This document shows, piece after piece, positions 9,146-17,389 of a stretch of 64,000 nt of DNA (positions are counted from its first letter, which is position 1; the number at the start of each line of letters is the position of its first letter). The stretch spans positions 173,604-237,603 of the forward strand of contig PENC01000010.1 in the NCBI GenBank assembly GCA_003674045.1, written 5' to 3'. The stretch comes from Streptomyces griseocarneus (GTDB lineage: Bacteria; Actinomycetota; Actinomycetes; Streptomycetales; Streptomycetaceae). Position numbers and translations under genes: made by a program. The notes under the pieces are model-generated. The model was given only the letters and a program-made list of their open reading frames with translations. It did no database searches and was not told the DNA's origin.

Positions 9146-10186
9146 ATGACGGGCCTGACGGTGGGCGCCTGCAGGGAGACCGCTCCGGGTGAGCGACGGG
9201 TCGCGCTCGTACCGGAATCGGTCCGGCCCCTGGAGGGCCTGGGCCTGGGCCTGGGCCTGGCCGTGGCCGTGGAATCGGGGGCGGGGACACCGAGCGGGTG
9301 GCCCGACGACCTCTACCGGCGAGCGGGCGCCGACGTCGTCGCTCTCGACGAGCTCCTCGACCGCTCGGACATCCTCGTGGGGATACATCCGCCCAACCTT
9401 CCGGCAGGCCGGAAATTCCGCCGCGGTCAGGTACTGGTGGCCCTCCTGGACCCGCTGCGCATCCCGTTCCGCGTCCGGGACTGGGCGGACGCCGGTGTCA
9501 CCTCGATCGGACTGGACCTGGCACCGGAAGCCTCGGTCCTGGCACGGCCGATGGACGCCGTCGCCTCGCAGGGCCGACTCGTCGGCTACAAGGCGGCTCT
9601 CCTGGCGGCCGATCGCCTGGACCGTCCGCTGCATGCCATCGCCGACACCTCTCTGCGGCCTGCCCGGGCTCTGGTCCTCGGTGTGGACATCGCGGCGGAG
9701 GAAGCAACCGCGACCTTGAGCCGCCTTGGAGCGGAGGTACGTGTCCACGGCCGGGAACCCGGCCCATTGGCAGGCCTCGACGTGCTCGTCACCACGCTCC
9801 GGCCCCGCCGGGGGCCACCGCCCCTGCTGGTGACGGCCCGCGACCTCGCCGGTATGAGGACAGGGTCCGTGGTCGTCGACGTGACCGCCGGGGACGACGG
9901 GGGCAATGTCGAGGGAGTGCGACCGGGAAATACGAGCGTCGTCGGACCTGGCATCACGCTGATCGGCGCCGGACGGCTCCCGGCGGACATCCCCGCGGCG
10001 GCCTCCACGGCGTACGCCCGCAACGTCGTGGCACTGGTGGAGCACATCGTGCGCGACGACGGGCTGTGGATCGACCTGGACGATCCCGTTCAGCGGGCCA
10101 TGGTGGTGACCCACGACAGCCTTGTGCACGACCAGGACGTGTGGCGGCTGATCCTGGAACAGACGGCCGTGGCCGGGCTGCCCTGA
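9146..10186 (+). CDS. NAD(P) transhydrogenase alpha / alanine dehydrogenase-like protein
   Basis: The N-terminal 130 residues carry the AlaDh_PNT_N signature (GACRETAPGERRVALVPESV), and the C-terminal half has the matching Rossmann-like domain (VVVDVTAGDDGGN, then a loop ending in TLIGAGRLPADIPAAAS). The usual GxGxxG of the nucleotide-binding domain is replaced by LVLGVDIAAEEA, so cofactor binding may be changed. There are no membrane helices, and no PntAB membrane subunit is encoded beside it, so it would be a soluble solitary alpha1-like subunit. A GLGLGLGLA run near residue 35 is low-complexity. The start is ATG 9146 with GGAGG ten bases upstream. It faces the PhoU-like gene with only 10 bp between stops. 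Confidence 0.7.
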   Translation: MTGLTVGACRETAPGERRVALVPESVRPLEGLGLGLGLAVAVESGAGTPSGWPDDLYRRAGADVVALDELLDRSDILVGIHPPNLPAGRKFRRGQVLVALLDPLRIPFRVRDWADAGVTSIGLDLAPEASVLARPMDAVASQGRLVGYKAALLAADRLDRPLHAIADTSLRPARALVLGVDIAAEEATATLSRLGAEVRVHGREPGPLAGLDVLVTTLRPRRGPPPLLVTARDLAGMRTGSVVVDVTAGDDGGNVEGVRPGNTSVVGPGITLIGAGRLPADIPAAASTAYARNVVALVEHIVRDDGLWIDLDDPVQRAMVVTHDSLVHDQDVWRLILEQTAVAGLP

Positions 10187-10196
10187 TCTGTGTCCG

Positions 10197-10832
10197 TCAA
10201 TCTTGTGGCGTGGTCTCCCTCAGCAGAGCCACGTGTGCGGCCACGGAGGCGGCGCGTCGGGCGCACTCGGCGTAGCAGCGGCTCAGCACCGCCGCGTCCA
10301 CGGCGTCCATGACATCGAGACCGCTTACCGAGAGCAAGGCGCGCACCAGACGGCTCTGCCGGTCCTCGATGTCCGCCGACGAGGCATCGGGGATCGGCCC
10401 GGCGACAGGGGAGAGGACCGAGGCGTGCGCCTGGTCGATCAGGCGTAGAGCCGCTTCACCGATGTCCCGCAAGGGATCCGCCACGGATGCGGCGAGCGGC
10501 GGCTTCGACCGGCGTGCCCACGCGATGTCGCCCACCTGGCGGGCCAGCACGGCCATGCGCCCCACATCCTCCGCGACGTACATGCCGGTGATCACGGTGC
10601 GGATGCCGGCTGCTGCGGTGACGCCCACGGTCGGCCTGGTCGGGGCGAGTTCCTCCACCATGCCCTGCAGCTCGCCCAGGGCCCTGTCCAGAGCGGCCAT
10701 TCCCTTGCCGCCTCCCGCTGGGGAGCGGGTCGGCGCCGCGGTGGCCTCGTCCAGGGCGGTGTGGGCCAGCCGGAGGAGGCCGGCCGCGAGCTGAACGTCG
10801 GAGTCCGCCTGACGGGGGCCCTGCTCCTGCAC
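10197..10832 (-). CDS. PhoU-like helical protein
   Basis: This is an all-helical protein of about 211 aa. It contains the PhoU-type pattern VAEDVGRMAVLARQVGDIAW in the middle and a related second helical repeat (DIGEAALRLIDQA). PhoU proteins modulate phosphate uptake and two-component signalling. The start is assigned to GTG 10832 because GAGGAG lies about six bases upstream. The frame remains open to 11054, but that extension overlaps the neighbouring membrane-protein gene and looks non-coding. There are no pst or phoR genes nearby, so a direct phosphate role is only a family-level suggestion. Confidence 0.65.
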   Translation of the reverse strand: MQEQGPRQADSDVQLAAGLLRLAHTALDEATAAPTRSPAGGGKGMAALDRALGELQGMVEELAPTRPTVGVTAAAGIRTVITGMYVAEDVGRMAVLARQVGDIAWARRSKPPLAASVADPLRDIGEAALRLIDQAHASVLSPVAGPIPDASSADIEDRQSRLVRALLSVSGLDVMDAVDAAVLSRCYAECARRAASVAAHVALLRETTPQD

Positions 10833-10995
10833 GTCGAGCTCCTCGGTCCGGGCGATCTGACGATTGCAGAAGCATGCCAAAGGAGCCCCGCCCGAGGACC
10901 TCGGCACGCCGCGAGGTGCTCGTCCGGCTCCGTCCCTGTGGGCCTGCTTGACGACGACGTCGTGGCCGTGGCCGTGCGGTCTCCCGGCCGACGGC

Positions 10996-11574
10996 TCAGA
11001 CGGCGCGGTGGGTCCAGAGCGGTTCGACCTCGGACCATTCACGTTCCCACGCACGCTCCCGATACCGGTGGAGTGCGACCTTGACCGTCATCCGGTGGGC
11101 GCCGGCAAGCAGCAGGCAGACTCCGGCGGCCACCTCGGCCCCGGCGGTGTTCCCCCGGAACTCGGCCTGGGGCCGGGTCGGGGGCCGGGACCCGACCCGG
11201 CCGTGGGAATCGGTCCACACCATCGTCGATGCCCTGGCCTTGGCGTCGGGGGACACCTGGACCATGGCGGTCCGGATGGTGTGGCCCGAGGACTGCCAGC
11301 GCACCGGGGCTCGGGCGCGTTCCGTCGGTTCACCGGGAGCCGTGCCCGTGCGCAGGACCGTGGCGTCCTTCGTCAGGATGGCCGTGGCCGGGTGCAGGTC
11401 CTGTCTCAGTCGGTTCGCCGACTCCTCGACACCCGTGGCTGCCAGGGCCCCCGCCAGCGGTGCGAGGACGGCCATGAGCAGGACGGTGGCCACCGCTGTC
11501 CACCACTCGGCGATGTCGGACCGCCGCAGCAGGGGGTTGTGCCGCCACTTCCACGCCCTCACCCGAGCGTTCAT
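10996..11574 (-). CDS. Rv1733c-family membrane protein
   Basis: This 192-aa protein has the typical N-terminal RVRAWKWRHNPLLRRSDIAEWW segment, then one transmembrane helix (about residues 25-47), an extracytoplasmic loop of about 90 residues, and a second transmembrane helix (about residues 145-163) before a basic tail. This layout is that of the actinobacterial Rv1733c-like family, often induced in dormancy or stress regulons; the biochemical function is unknown. GAGGTGA lies seven bases upstream of the ATG at 11574, a strong ribosome site. It precedes the PhoU-like gene on the same strand, and the group fits the stress-related character of this flank. Confidence 0.8.
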   Translation of the reverse strand: MNARVRAWKWRHNPLLRRSDIAEWWTAVATVLLMAVLAPLAGALAATGVEESANRLRQDLHPATAILTKDATVLRTGTAPGEPTERARAPVRWQSSGHTIRTAMVQVSPDAKARASTMVWTDSHGRVGSRPPTRPQAEFRGNTAGAEVAAGVCLLLAGAHRMTVKVALHRYRERAWEREWSEVEPLWTHRAV

Positions 11575-11879
11575 GACCGTTCACCTCGGTGCGTCGTTGC
11601 TGGCGTTTCTTCCACGCTCGCACCGCAGGCGGTCGGAGGAAGTGGCCGACCGGCCCAATTTCCGGGCCGTTCGCCCCGTCGCCTGTACCCGGCTTGTCAC
11701 AGCGGGGCCACGTTGCGCACTGTTCCGCTTGCCCGGAGCAATCGACGAAGGGGGAGCTCGACCTTGGTACTGGTGAGCTCGCCTATTCAACTGTCGTCGG
11801 TTTCTCGTGGAGCCCTGCTTGGACGGTGACCGTAGGTAGCCTCTGGCAGGGTATCGGCGTGCGACAACGGGGCTGGCCT

Positions 11880-11973
11880 CCTGGAGATGCTGACGGATGG
11901 TCGCGGTGAGTCCGGGAGTGGGGATGCCGAGGTCGATGATCATCTCGGCGAGAGCGTGAAGCACTTGTCCCAC
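11880..11973 (-). pseudogene. Remnant of tyrosine-recombinase C-terminus (fragment 2)
   Basis: The minus-strand translation reads LAEMIIDLGIPTPGLTATIR followed by QHLQEASPVVA. This lines up with the C-terminal piece of the decayed recombinase 700 bp away (LSALLNEIGVPAAAARGAAIR then QQLLELPAPVVA). Similarity stops after that point. The remaining bases from 11575 to 11988 show no gene; they must hold the promoter of the Rv1733c-like gene. Confidence 0.5.
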
Positions 11974-11988
11974 CCCCGCTCGGGGCTG

Positions 11989-12450
11989 TCATGTCGTGTC
12001 GATGGCGACCTTCAAGACCGGAAGCACCCGGCCTGGGGCGACCTCTCGTTCACCGATGCGCTCGGCTCCCATACGCAGGTAGAACCCTTCGGCGTGAGGG
12101 TCGGATTCCAGGGTCAAGGTGTGAAAGCCCGCGCTGCGGGCCGAGGCGACGGCGTGTTCCCAGAGGGTCCGCCCCAGCCCGGTGCCGATCGTCGCAGGTT
12201 CGAGGAACAGGTCTGCCAGCTCGCCGTGCGGAGGTTCGCCTGTGATCTGGTAATAGCCCGCCACCGCACCGTCTCGCTCCGCGACAACGACATGCCCGTC
12301 ACGAATAGTGGCGGAGCTGACCGACAGCATGTCCGCCATCCGATCCAGCATCGCCTGTGGATAACCCCAGTGCCCCTTCGACCGCCGTGTCAGCGCCGTG
12401 AGTACTCCCGCCTCATCGGGCTCAGCAGTTCGCAAGATGATCTCGTTCAT
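11989..12450 (-). CDS. GNAT family N-acetyltransferase
   Basis: This is a single GNAT domain of 153 aa. The strand VAGYYQITGE, the acetyl-CoA loop ATIGTGLGRTLWEHAVASAR (Q/RxxGxG/A region) and the final ESDPHAEGFYLRMGAERIGE (strand and helix closing the fold) are all visible. The substrate could be an amine of a small molecule, antibiotic or protein and cannot be predicted. ATG 12450 begins the conserved region; no good Shine-Dalgarno sequence is present. The frame is open upstream to 12924, but that part overlaps the recombinase remnant. The gene is sandwiched between two recombinase fragments, which suggests it arrived or survived through recombination. Confidence 0.85.
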   Translation of the reverse strand: MNEIILRTAEPDEAGVLTALTRRSKGHWGYPQAMLDRMADMLSVSSATIRDGHVVVAERDGAVAGYYQITGEPPHGELADLFLEPATIGTGLGRTLWEHAVASARSAGFHTLTLESDPHAEGFYLRMGAERIGEREVAPGRVLPVLKVAIDTT

Positions 12451-12494
12451 GGGGCGGAGTATCACCCGCCTTGCCCTTCTGGGACGAAGGGATT

Positions 12495-13420
12495 TCACTC
12501 GGCAGACCCCGGTCGAGCCCCAGCGCCAGTGCCCAGCGAAACCCAGCCTGCTGGTGACCGTGCGTGATCCCCGGGGGCGTATCGGCTCCATGTTCCGCCG
12601 GTCTCGTTGCGGAGCCGGGTGGTGGTCTTGTCGTGGTAGCCGAGGGCGTCCGCGACGACGGGGGCGGGTAGTTCGAGCAGTTGTTGTCGGATTGCGGCGC
12701 CGCGGGCGGCTGCGGCCGGGACACCGATCTCGTTGAGGAGCGCGGACAGGTGGTCGGGGTGGAACGGCTGGCCCGCACGACGGCCGGGGAAGAGCCAGTG
12801 GGATGCCCGATTGGTGGCGGTGTTCATGTTGTCGTGGTCCGCAATGTGCTCCAGCAACAGGGAATCGACCGGTGCAGGGACGGGCGAGGCCGGTTTCCCG
12901 AGCTGTAGAAGTACGGTCTCTCACGGTCGGTCAGCAGTCGGCCGAGGATGTCCAGCCGCTCGTCCTCGCTCAGCGCGGCTCGCCGGGTGACTTTCATCGT
13001 GGGTATGCGGAGCGAGCGTCGGCAATGGCCGCTCTGCATAGCCCAGTTGAGGAAGGCCCTCAAACAGGTGCGGCCGTGTTCGCTGTTCTCGGCCCACCAG
13101 ACGTCGACGTCGCTCTGGGAGCAGGAAGCGAGAGCGGTGTTCCGCTCGCCGAGCCAGTTCAGAAAGGTGGTCGCGTACTTGACCTGCTCGGCGGCGAAGC
13201 GACGGATGCTCGGTGTGAGATGGCTCCTTTCGGCGCGGGCTCGCAGCCGGGGCAGGGCGCACCAGGTCACGAAGAGCCGGACTGGGCAACTGCCGGGCCG
13301 GGCCTCGATGGCGTCCAGGACCGCGGTCTTCCTGCTCGTGCCGCAGCCGATTCACCTCCGTAACGAGTTCGGCGATCAATGCGGACGCCAGCGGCGCCGT
13401 GCCGTGGCCGGGAGGCGGGA
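12495..13420 (-). pseudogene. Decayed tyrosine-type recombinase/integrase
   Basis: Three minus-strand frames together give a recombinase-like protein. The upstream part (LIAELVTEVNRLRHEQEDR) shifts by one base near 13,320 into VLDAIEARPGSCPVRLFVTW, then continues with FLNWLGERNTALASCSQSDV and RAFLNWAMQSGHCRR, the SAM-like core-binding domain. After LLTDRERPYFYSS the sequence jumps, apparently through an internal deletion, to LLLEHIADHDNMNTATNRAS. It continues through HPDHLSALLNEIG and APVVADALGYHDKTTTRL, the C-terminal catalytic-domain end. No continuous open frame exists, so it is inactive. Such fragments are common scars in Streptomyces chromosomes. Confidence 0.75.
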
Positions 13421-14221
13421 CCCTCCCGGGAGGATATTCGCGATCAATGCCCGCGACGTGGCCCTTTTCCTCGGTCCGGATGTCGGAAAGAGCGGATATC
13501 GTGCCACCGGCCTCATGTCGTACCCATCGCCTGGCCGTGATCACCCCGCGCGGCTCGGCCGGGGTTCCGGGGCGCTGAAATGCGGGAATTCTTGAACTCC
13601 GGATGTGGCGCCCGTTTCGGTTCGTGCGGGGCGCGGCATCCGTCGCCGAGAAGTCGTCAAGGCGTGAACAGGCTGAGGTTTTCTCGGCAGCGTAACGGTC
13701 GCGGTGTGTGACGGCTCACGATGTCTCGCGTGGCTCGGTCAATCGCCGCCAGTCATGCGTGAAACCCCTGGTGGGGACGGGTCTGTGGAGATCGAGAGGC
13801 AGGCCCCGCGCCGGGTCGCCTCCGGCCCCGTCACCCGTAGCGCTCGCGCCGCCCTCGGGCCGCTCCGGCCGGAGTGTGGACGCACGGCCCGACCGGAGAT
13901 CACAAGATGTGACGAGGCGTCACCAGCGAGGGGCTGCTGGTTACTTCGGAGAATTCGATCAGGGGGAATTTATTCAATACGGTAACTTGACGTGGGTGAA
14001 TTGATCGTTCCGGGGCGGAACGCTTTATTCCCGATTGAAGAGGTGCCATGCTTAACGGGTGTATCAAAGATCGGCCGCGCTCTGGCGTGGCCGACGGGGG
14101 GAAACGGCGGGATTCACCTCTCAGGCTTCGTCGGCCTGATCGGCGGGGTGGCTGATTGTCGCCCTATTTTACAGGGGAATCCCAGGGCCGGATCATGACA
14201 TGAAATACCGGGGGAATATCA
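13421..14221. promoter_or_regulatory. Non-coding region and putative SARP promoter
   Basis: About 800 bp without a convincing gene. The last 280 bp are locally AT-rich (around 13,945-14,050). TTGATC (14001-14006) and TTTATT (14024-14029), 17 bp apart, resemble a promoter. Between them lies an inverted repeat CGTTCC/GGAACG (14006-14011 and 14017-14022) that could be a repressor site. The leader to the SARP start would then be nearly 190 nt. The promoter call rests on pattern only. Confidence 0.35.
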
Positions 14222-15061
14222 GTGAAGTTCAACGTGCTCGGTGCTCTGGAGATGGTGACCGACGACGGGCGGTCCCTGGAGCTGAACACATCGAAGACGG
14301 GACAGGTGATCGCGCTGCTTCTTGTGCGGTGCCGGGAGACGGTCGGCTCCGACACGCTCCTGGAAGAGTTGTGGGGGCAGCGATTACCGCGCAGCGCCCG
14401 GACCACGCTGCAGACATACGTGTACCACGCGCGGCAGATGTTCGACCGGGAGCTGCCCGGGCAGGCCGGACATGAGGTGCTCGTGACCCGGCCGCCCGGG
14501 TACGCCATCCTGGCCGACGAGGAGCTCGTCGACAGCAAGCGCTTCGAACGCCTCGTCAGGGAGGGCAAAGGGCTGCTCGACGCGGGCCGTCCCGAGGACG
14601 CGATGGCGCGGTTGGACGAGGCCCTGGCGATGTGGCGTGGCCCTGCCTTCTCCGGAATGGCATTGGGCCGAGTGCTCAGTGCGCACCTCACGCACCTGTG
14701 CGAGGTGCGCATACGGGCGATCAACCTGCGCATCGAGGTGCTGCGCCGACTCGGCTTCTACCAGGAGCTGGTGCCCGAGCTCAGCTCGCTGGTCGCGTTC
14801 CACCCGCTCAACGAGCACTTTCACGCCCAGCTGATCGAGGCCCTGTACAAGACCGGGCGGCGGGCCGACGCCCTTCAGGCGTACCAGCAGCTGCGCACCG
14901 TCCTGGACCAGGAGCTCGGCGTCGAACCGTCGCCGGAGATCCGGCGGTTGCAGTACGAGGTGCTGAACCACGGCCGGCACGAGGAGGAACGGCCCGCGCG
15001 GGGTATCGGTCCGCGCGACCGTTTCGATGTGCCCTGGTACCTTCGCGCCAAGGCCGGCTAG
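14222..15061 (+). CDS. SARP-family pathway activator
   Basis: Streptomyces antibiotic regulatory proteins bind 11-bp-spaced heptads and switch on biosynthetic operons. The 279-aa product has the OmpR-type winged-helix DNA-binding domain (about residues 1-95, with KFNVLGALEMV and the helix LPRSARTTLQTYVYHARQMF). The bacterial transcriptional activation domain follows (about 100-245, ending ALQAYQQLRTVLDQELGVEP). The size equals ActII-ORF4-type small SARPs. The GTG start has GGGGGAA six bases upstream. Leu-55 is encoded by TTA (14384-14386), so translation should depend on the bldA tRNA and thus on development. Matching heptads occur upstream of the 16348, 18186, 34174 and 34443 gene starts, making it the likely activator of the aromatic cluster. 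Confidence 0.95.
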   Translation: MKFNVLGALEMVTDDGRSLELNTSKTGQVIALLLVRCRETVGSDTLLEELWGQRLPRSARTTLQTYVYHARQMFDRELPGQAGHEVLVTRPPGYAILADEELVDSKRFERLVREGKGLLDAGRPEDAMARLDEALAMWRGPAFSGMALGRVLSAHLTHLCEVRIRAINLRIEVLRRLGFYQELVPELSSLVAFHPLNEHFHAQLIEALYKTGRRADALQAYQQLRTVLDQELGVEPSPEIRRLQYEVLNHGRHEEERPARGIGPRDRFDVPWYLRAKAG

Positions 15062-15099
15062 GTTCCCGGCCGTCGCGCGAGCGCGGACCGTTCCCCGGT

Positions 15100-15122
15100 G
15101 CCCGGGTCCGACAGGCCCGGGC
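15100..15122. terminator. Hairpin between convergent SARP and monooxygenase genes
   Basis: GCCCGGG (15100-15106) and CCCGGGC (15116-15122) form a perfect 7-bp stem with a 9-nt loop in the 114-bp gap between the two convergent genes. It could terminate both. Confidence 0.5.
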
Positions 15123-15175
15123 GCCGGGCGCGCGTATCCGCCTCGGTTCGGGTGGGCCGGGCCCCGGTGCTGTGC

Positions 15176-16348
15176 TCAGATCGCCAGGCACTGGGCCGCG
15201 TAGGAATCGGCCGCGGGCTGGAACTGGAGCGCGACGTGGCTGGCGGCGGAGTTGACGTCCCGCCACAGCCGTTGCAGCGGGTTGCTCTCGGCCTGCCCCG
15301 AGGTCCCCGCCGCGTGAAAGAGCCGGTTCACCGAGGTGACCAGCAGGTCGACGGCGTAGGAGCAGTCGCGCAGATTGCGCGTCACCTCGAGGCGGGTGGC
15401 TGTTGCTCCCTTGTCGCCGATCAGCGAGGCGCGCTCGAGGAGGAGTGCCGCGGCGTCGATGTCGGCCGCGCAGCGGGCCAGTGTGGCGTGTGCCGAAGTC
15501 CGGTCGATCTGCGGTGCGTTGGGGCGGGAGGCGGCCGACCTGATCTTCTCGGTGAGATAGGACGACCAGGCGGCGAGCGCCCCGCGCGCGGCGCCGAGCA
15601 CCGGGGTCGCGAAGGAAAGACCGTTGACGGCCTCGAGCGGCACCGTGTGGCAGGGCGCGGTCGAGCCCACGGCGCGCCCGGTGAACAGGTCCTGGCGGTC
15701 GAAGGACCGGGCGTCGGGGACGAGGACGTCCTCGACCGTGACGGTGTTGCTGCCGGTGGCCCGCATGCCGATGTTGAACCAGGTGTCGGCGACGGAGAAC
15801 TGCGCCCTGGGCACCGCGAACACCTTGGCCGAGGGCCGCCCTTCGCCGGAGACGGCGGCGCACAGCAGCGCCCAGTGGGAGGAGTCCACCGCGCTGATGT
15901 AGGGCCACTGGCCGCTCACTCGCCAGCCGCCCGGCACCTCGCGCGCCCGGCCCGCCGGCATCAGGGACCCGACCACGACGGCGTCCGGGCCGTCCGCCCA
16001 CACCTCGCGGAAGCCGTCCGCGGGAAGGAACGCGGCCATCCGCGAGAGGTTGGCCATCAGCGAGGCGCACCAGGCGGTGGCCGGGCACTCCTGGCCGATC
16101 TCGGCCACCGCCGGGGTCAGTTCCCGGAACGTACCGGCGTTCCCGCCGCACTCGAGGGGCACGAAGTGCCGGGGAAATCCGGCGTCGACGAGGGCCTGGG
16201 CCACGTCGGGGTCGAGCCTGCGCGCGGCCTCCGCCGCACCTGCGCGCTCGACGGCGAGGGCGGCGACGCCGGTGGCTGCCGGAGCCGTCCCGGCGGTGGT
16301 CGCGGATGGTGCGGTGGTGGCGGTGCGGGGCGGGGATTGGTCGAGCAT
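15176..16348 (-). CDS. ActVA-ORF5-type flavin-dependent monooxygenase (acyl-CoA dehydrogenase fold)
   Basis: Two-component aromatic polyketide hydroxylases of this kind use reduced flavin supplied by a separate reductase to oxygenate the aromatic ring, often giving quinones. The 390-aa protein has the acyl-CoA-dehydrogenase-like order: helical N-domain (FPRHFVPLECGGNAGTFREL), beta domain (GWRVSGQWPYISAVDSSHW, GMRATGSNTVTVEDVLVPD), C-terminal four-helix bundle. This is as in ActVA-ORF5 and HpaB-like class D enzymes rather than CoA dehydrogenases. The flavin reductase encoded at 26.6-27.2 kb is the probable partner. An SARP heptad array lies 75-103 bp upstream of its ATG, and GAGG seven bases upstream. 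It is monocistronic and faces the SARP gene. Confidence 0.88.
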   Translation of the reverse strand: MLDQSPPRTATTAPSATTAGTAPAATGVAALAVERAGAAEAARRLDPDVAQALVDAGFPRHFVPLECGGNAGTFRELTPAVAEIGQECPATAWCASLMANLSRMAAFLPADGFREVWADGPDAVVVGSLMPAGRAREVPGGWRVSGQWPYISAVDSSHWALLCAAVSGEGRPSAKVFAVPRAQFSVADTWFNIGMRATGSNTVTVEDVLVPDARSFDRQDLFTGRAVGSTAPCHTVPLEAVNGLSFATPVLGAARGALAAWSSYLTEKIRSAASRPNAPQIDRTSAHATLARCAADIDAAALLLERASLIGDKGATATRLEVTRNLRDCSYAVDLLVTSVNRLFHAAGTSGQAESNPLQRLWRDVNSAASHVALQFQPAADSYAAQCLAI

Positions 16349-16422
16349 CCCGGTACCTCACTGGTCTCCGTGGCAGCCCACGGCTCGGCTCGGTTGGGGC
16401 GTTCCCGACACTCGTCCGCCGC

Positions 16423-16451
16423 CGTCCAAGTCGGCTCGATACCGGCTGGAA
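16423..16451 (-). promoter_or_regulatory. SARP-type heptad direct repeats (monooxygenase promoter)
   Basis: Read on the minus strand, TTCCAGC, ATCGAGC and TTGGACG start exactly 11 bp apart, the layout recognised by ActII-ORF4-like SARPs. The array lies between the TetR stop and the monooxygenase start, pointing towards the monooxygenase. Confidence 0.7.
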
Positions 16452-16461
16452 GAGCCGAGGA

Positions 16462-17109
16462 TCAGCCCAGCGACCAGCGCAGAAGGTCATCGAGACCGGC
16501 CTTGATGTCCTGGGCGGTCATCCCGCGCACCTGCCGCTGATGGTCCATCAAAGGCGCGGAGAGCGGGGCGAGGAGCGCGTCGGCGAGGAAGCGCGCATCC
16601 GTCCCCGGCGGCCTCGCCTGCGTGAGCAGTGTGACCAGGTGCGTGTGGTAGACCCCGTACGGGCCGCTGCGGTAGCGGGCCCCGGGAGCGCTGGCCTCGG
16701 CCGCGAGGATCAGCTCGAACTGTGCGGCGACCCGGTCGGCGAGGGCGTGCAGGAACGCCCGGACGCGCGCGGTGGGTTCGGCTCCCGGCCCCAGGGGTGG
16801 CGGCCCCGTCATGAACTCCCGCTGGAATCCGCGTTCGTGCTCGTCGAGGAGGGCGAAGACCAGCCCCGCCCGGTCGCCGAAGCGGCGGTAGATGGTGCCC
16901 ACGCCGATCCCGGCCTCGCCCGCGACCAGGTCGACGGTGAGCTCCTGCACGCCGTGCCGGGCCACGATGCGGGTCGCGGCGTCGAGGATTCTGCGGCGGT
17001 TGCGGGCGGCGTCGGCGCGCTCGGGAGTGGCCTTTCCGGCCGGCGGCAGCGGTGTCAGCGGCTCCAGCGCGCCGGATGAGGGCGGCGGGGCCGGGCGGCG
17101 GCTGTCCAC
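16462..17109 (-). CDS. TetR-family repressor
   Basis: This 215-aa regulator has the TetR helix-turn-helix at about residues 38-85 (RRRILDAATRIVARHG then VDLVAGEAGIGVGTIYRRFG). A variable ligand-binding helical domain follows and ends in a segment typical of Streptomyces TetR proteins. A Pro-rich N-terminal tail of about 30 residues precedes the DNA-binding domain. The GTG start at 17109 has an AGGAAGTGAGGAA ribosome site. It is divergent from the WrbA-like gene, and two inverted repeats in the shared spacer are its probable operators. It most likely represses the quinone reductase and perhaps itself, released by a quinone or polyketide ligand; the ligand is inference. Confidence 0.93.
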   Translation of the reverse strand: MDSRRPAPPPSSGALEPLTPLPPAGKATPERADAARNRRRILDAATRIVARHGVQELTVDLVAGEAGIGVGTIYRRFGDRAGLVFALLDEHERGFQREFMTGPPPLGPGAEPTARVRAFLHALADRVAAQFELILAAEASAPGARYRSGPYGVYHTHLVTLLTQARPPGTDARFLADALLAPLSAPLMDHQRQVRGMTAQDIKAGLDDLLRWSLG

Positions 17110-17200
17110 CGTGGTTCCTCACTTCCTGCCGGGAGGACGGTCGGGGCAGTCTACGTGGCCTTCTCGGAACCGGTCGGGAGGGGCGGTTTGATCCCACTTG

Positions 17201-17222
17201 TAATCGGAGTGCGTTCCGATTA
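17201..17222. promoter_or_regulatory. Palindromic operator (TetR/WrbA spacer)
   Basis: TAATCGGA (17201-17208) and TCCGATTA (17215-17222) are a perfect 8-bp inverted repeat with a 6-bp spacer, 92 bp upstream of the TetR start and 168 bp upstream of the WrbA start. Size and position fit a TetR operator. Confidence 0.65.
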
Positions 17223-17250
17223 GTGTCTGGCCCCGTACGCTAGCACGGCC

Positions 17251-17277
17251 GAACTCCCAATGATTGCAAGGGAGTTC
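17251..17277. promoter_or_regulatory. Second inverted repeat in TetR/WrbA spacer
   Basis: GAACTCCC (17251-17258) and GGGAGTTC (17270-17277) are a perfect 8-bp inverted repeat separated by 11 bp. It lies downstream of the first palindrome towards the WrbA gene. It could be a second operator or a hairpin in the WrbA leader. Confidence 0.45.
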
Positions 17278-17389
17278 GAAGAGGGGGTCCGGGCGCCGCG
17301 GTTCGTGCGCACGGCGCCGGACCTGCCCGACTCACACCACACGCGCCCCTTGGTCAAGCCCGCGCAGGACAACAAGGCAGGAATCCGTG

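Noticed and set aside
5355..9149. Very long plus-strand frame opposite the oxoprolinase gene
   Set aside because: Gly/Val/Asp-rich shadow; the minus strand shows full HyuA/HyuB motifs.
10833..11054. 75-residue N-terminal extension of the PhoU-like protein
   Set aside because: It overlaps the Rv1733c-like gene and looks like non-coding sequence; a good ribosome site precedes GTG 10832.
13704..14004. Short plus-strand frames upstream of the SARP
   Set aside because: No recognisable motif or ribosome site; codon positions lack the expected GC bias, and the region looks regulatory.
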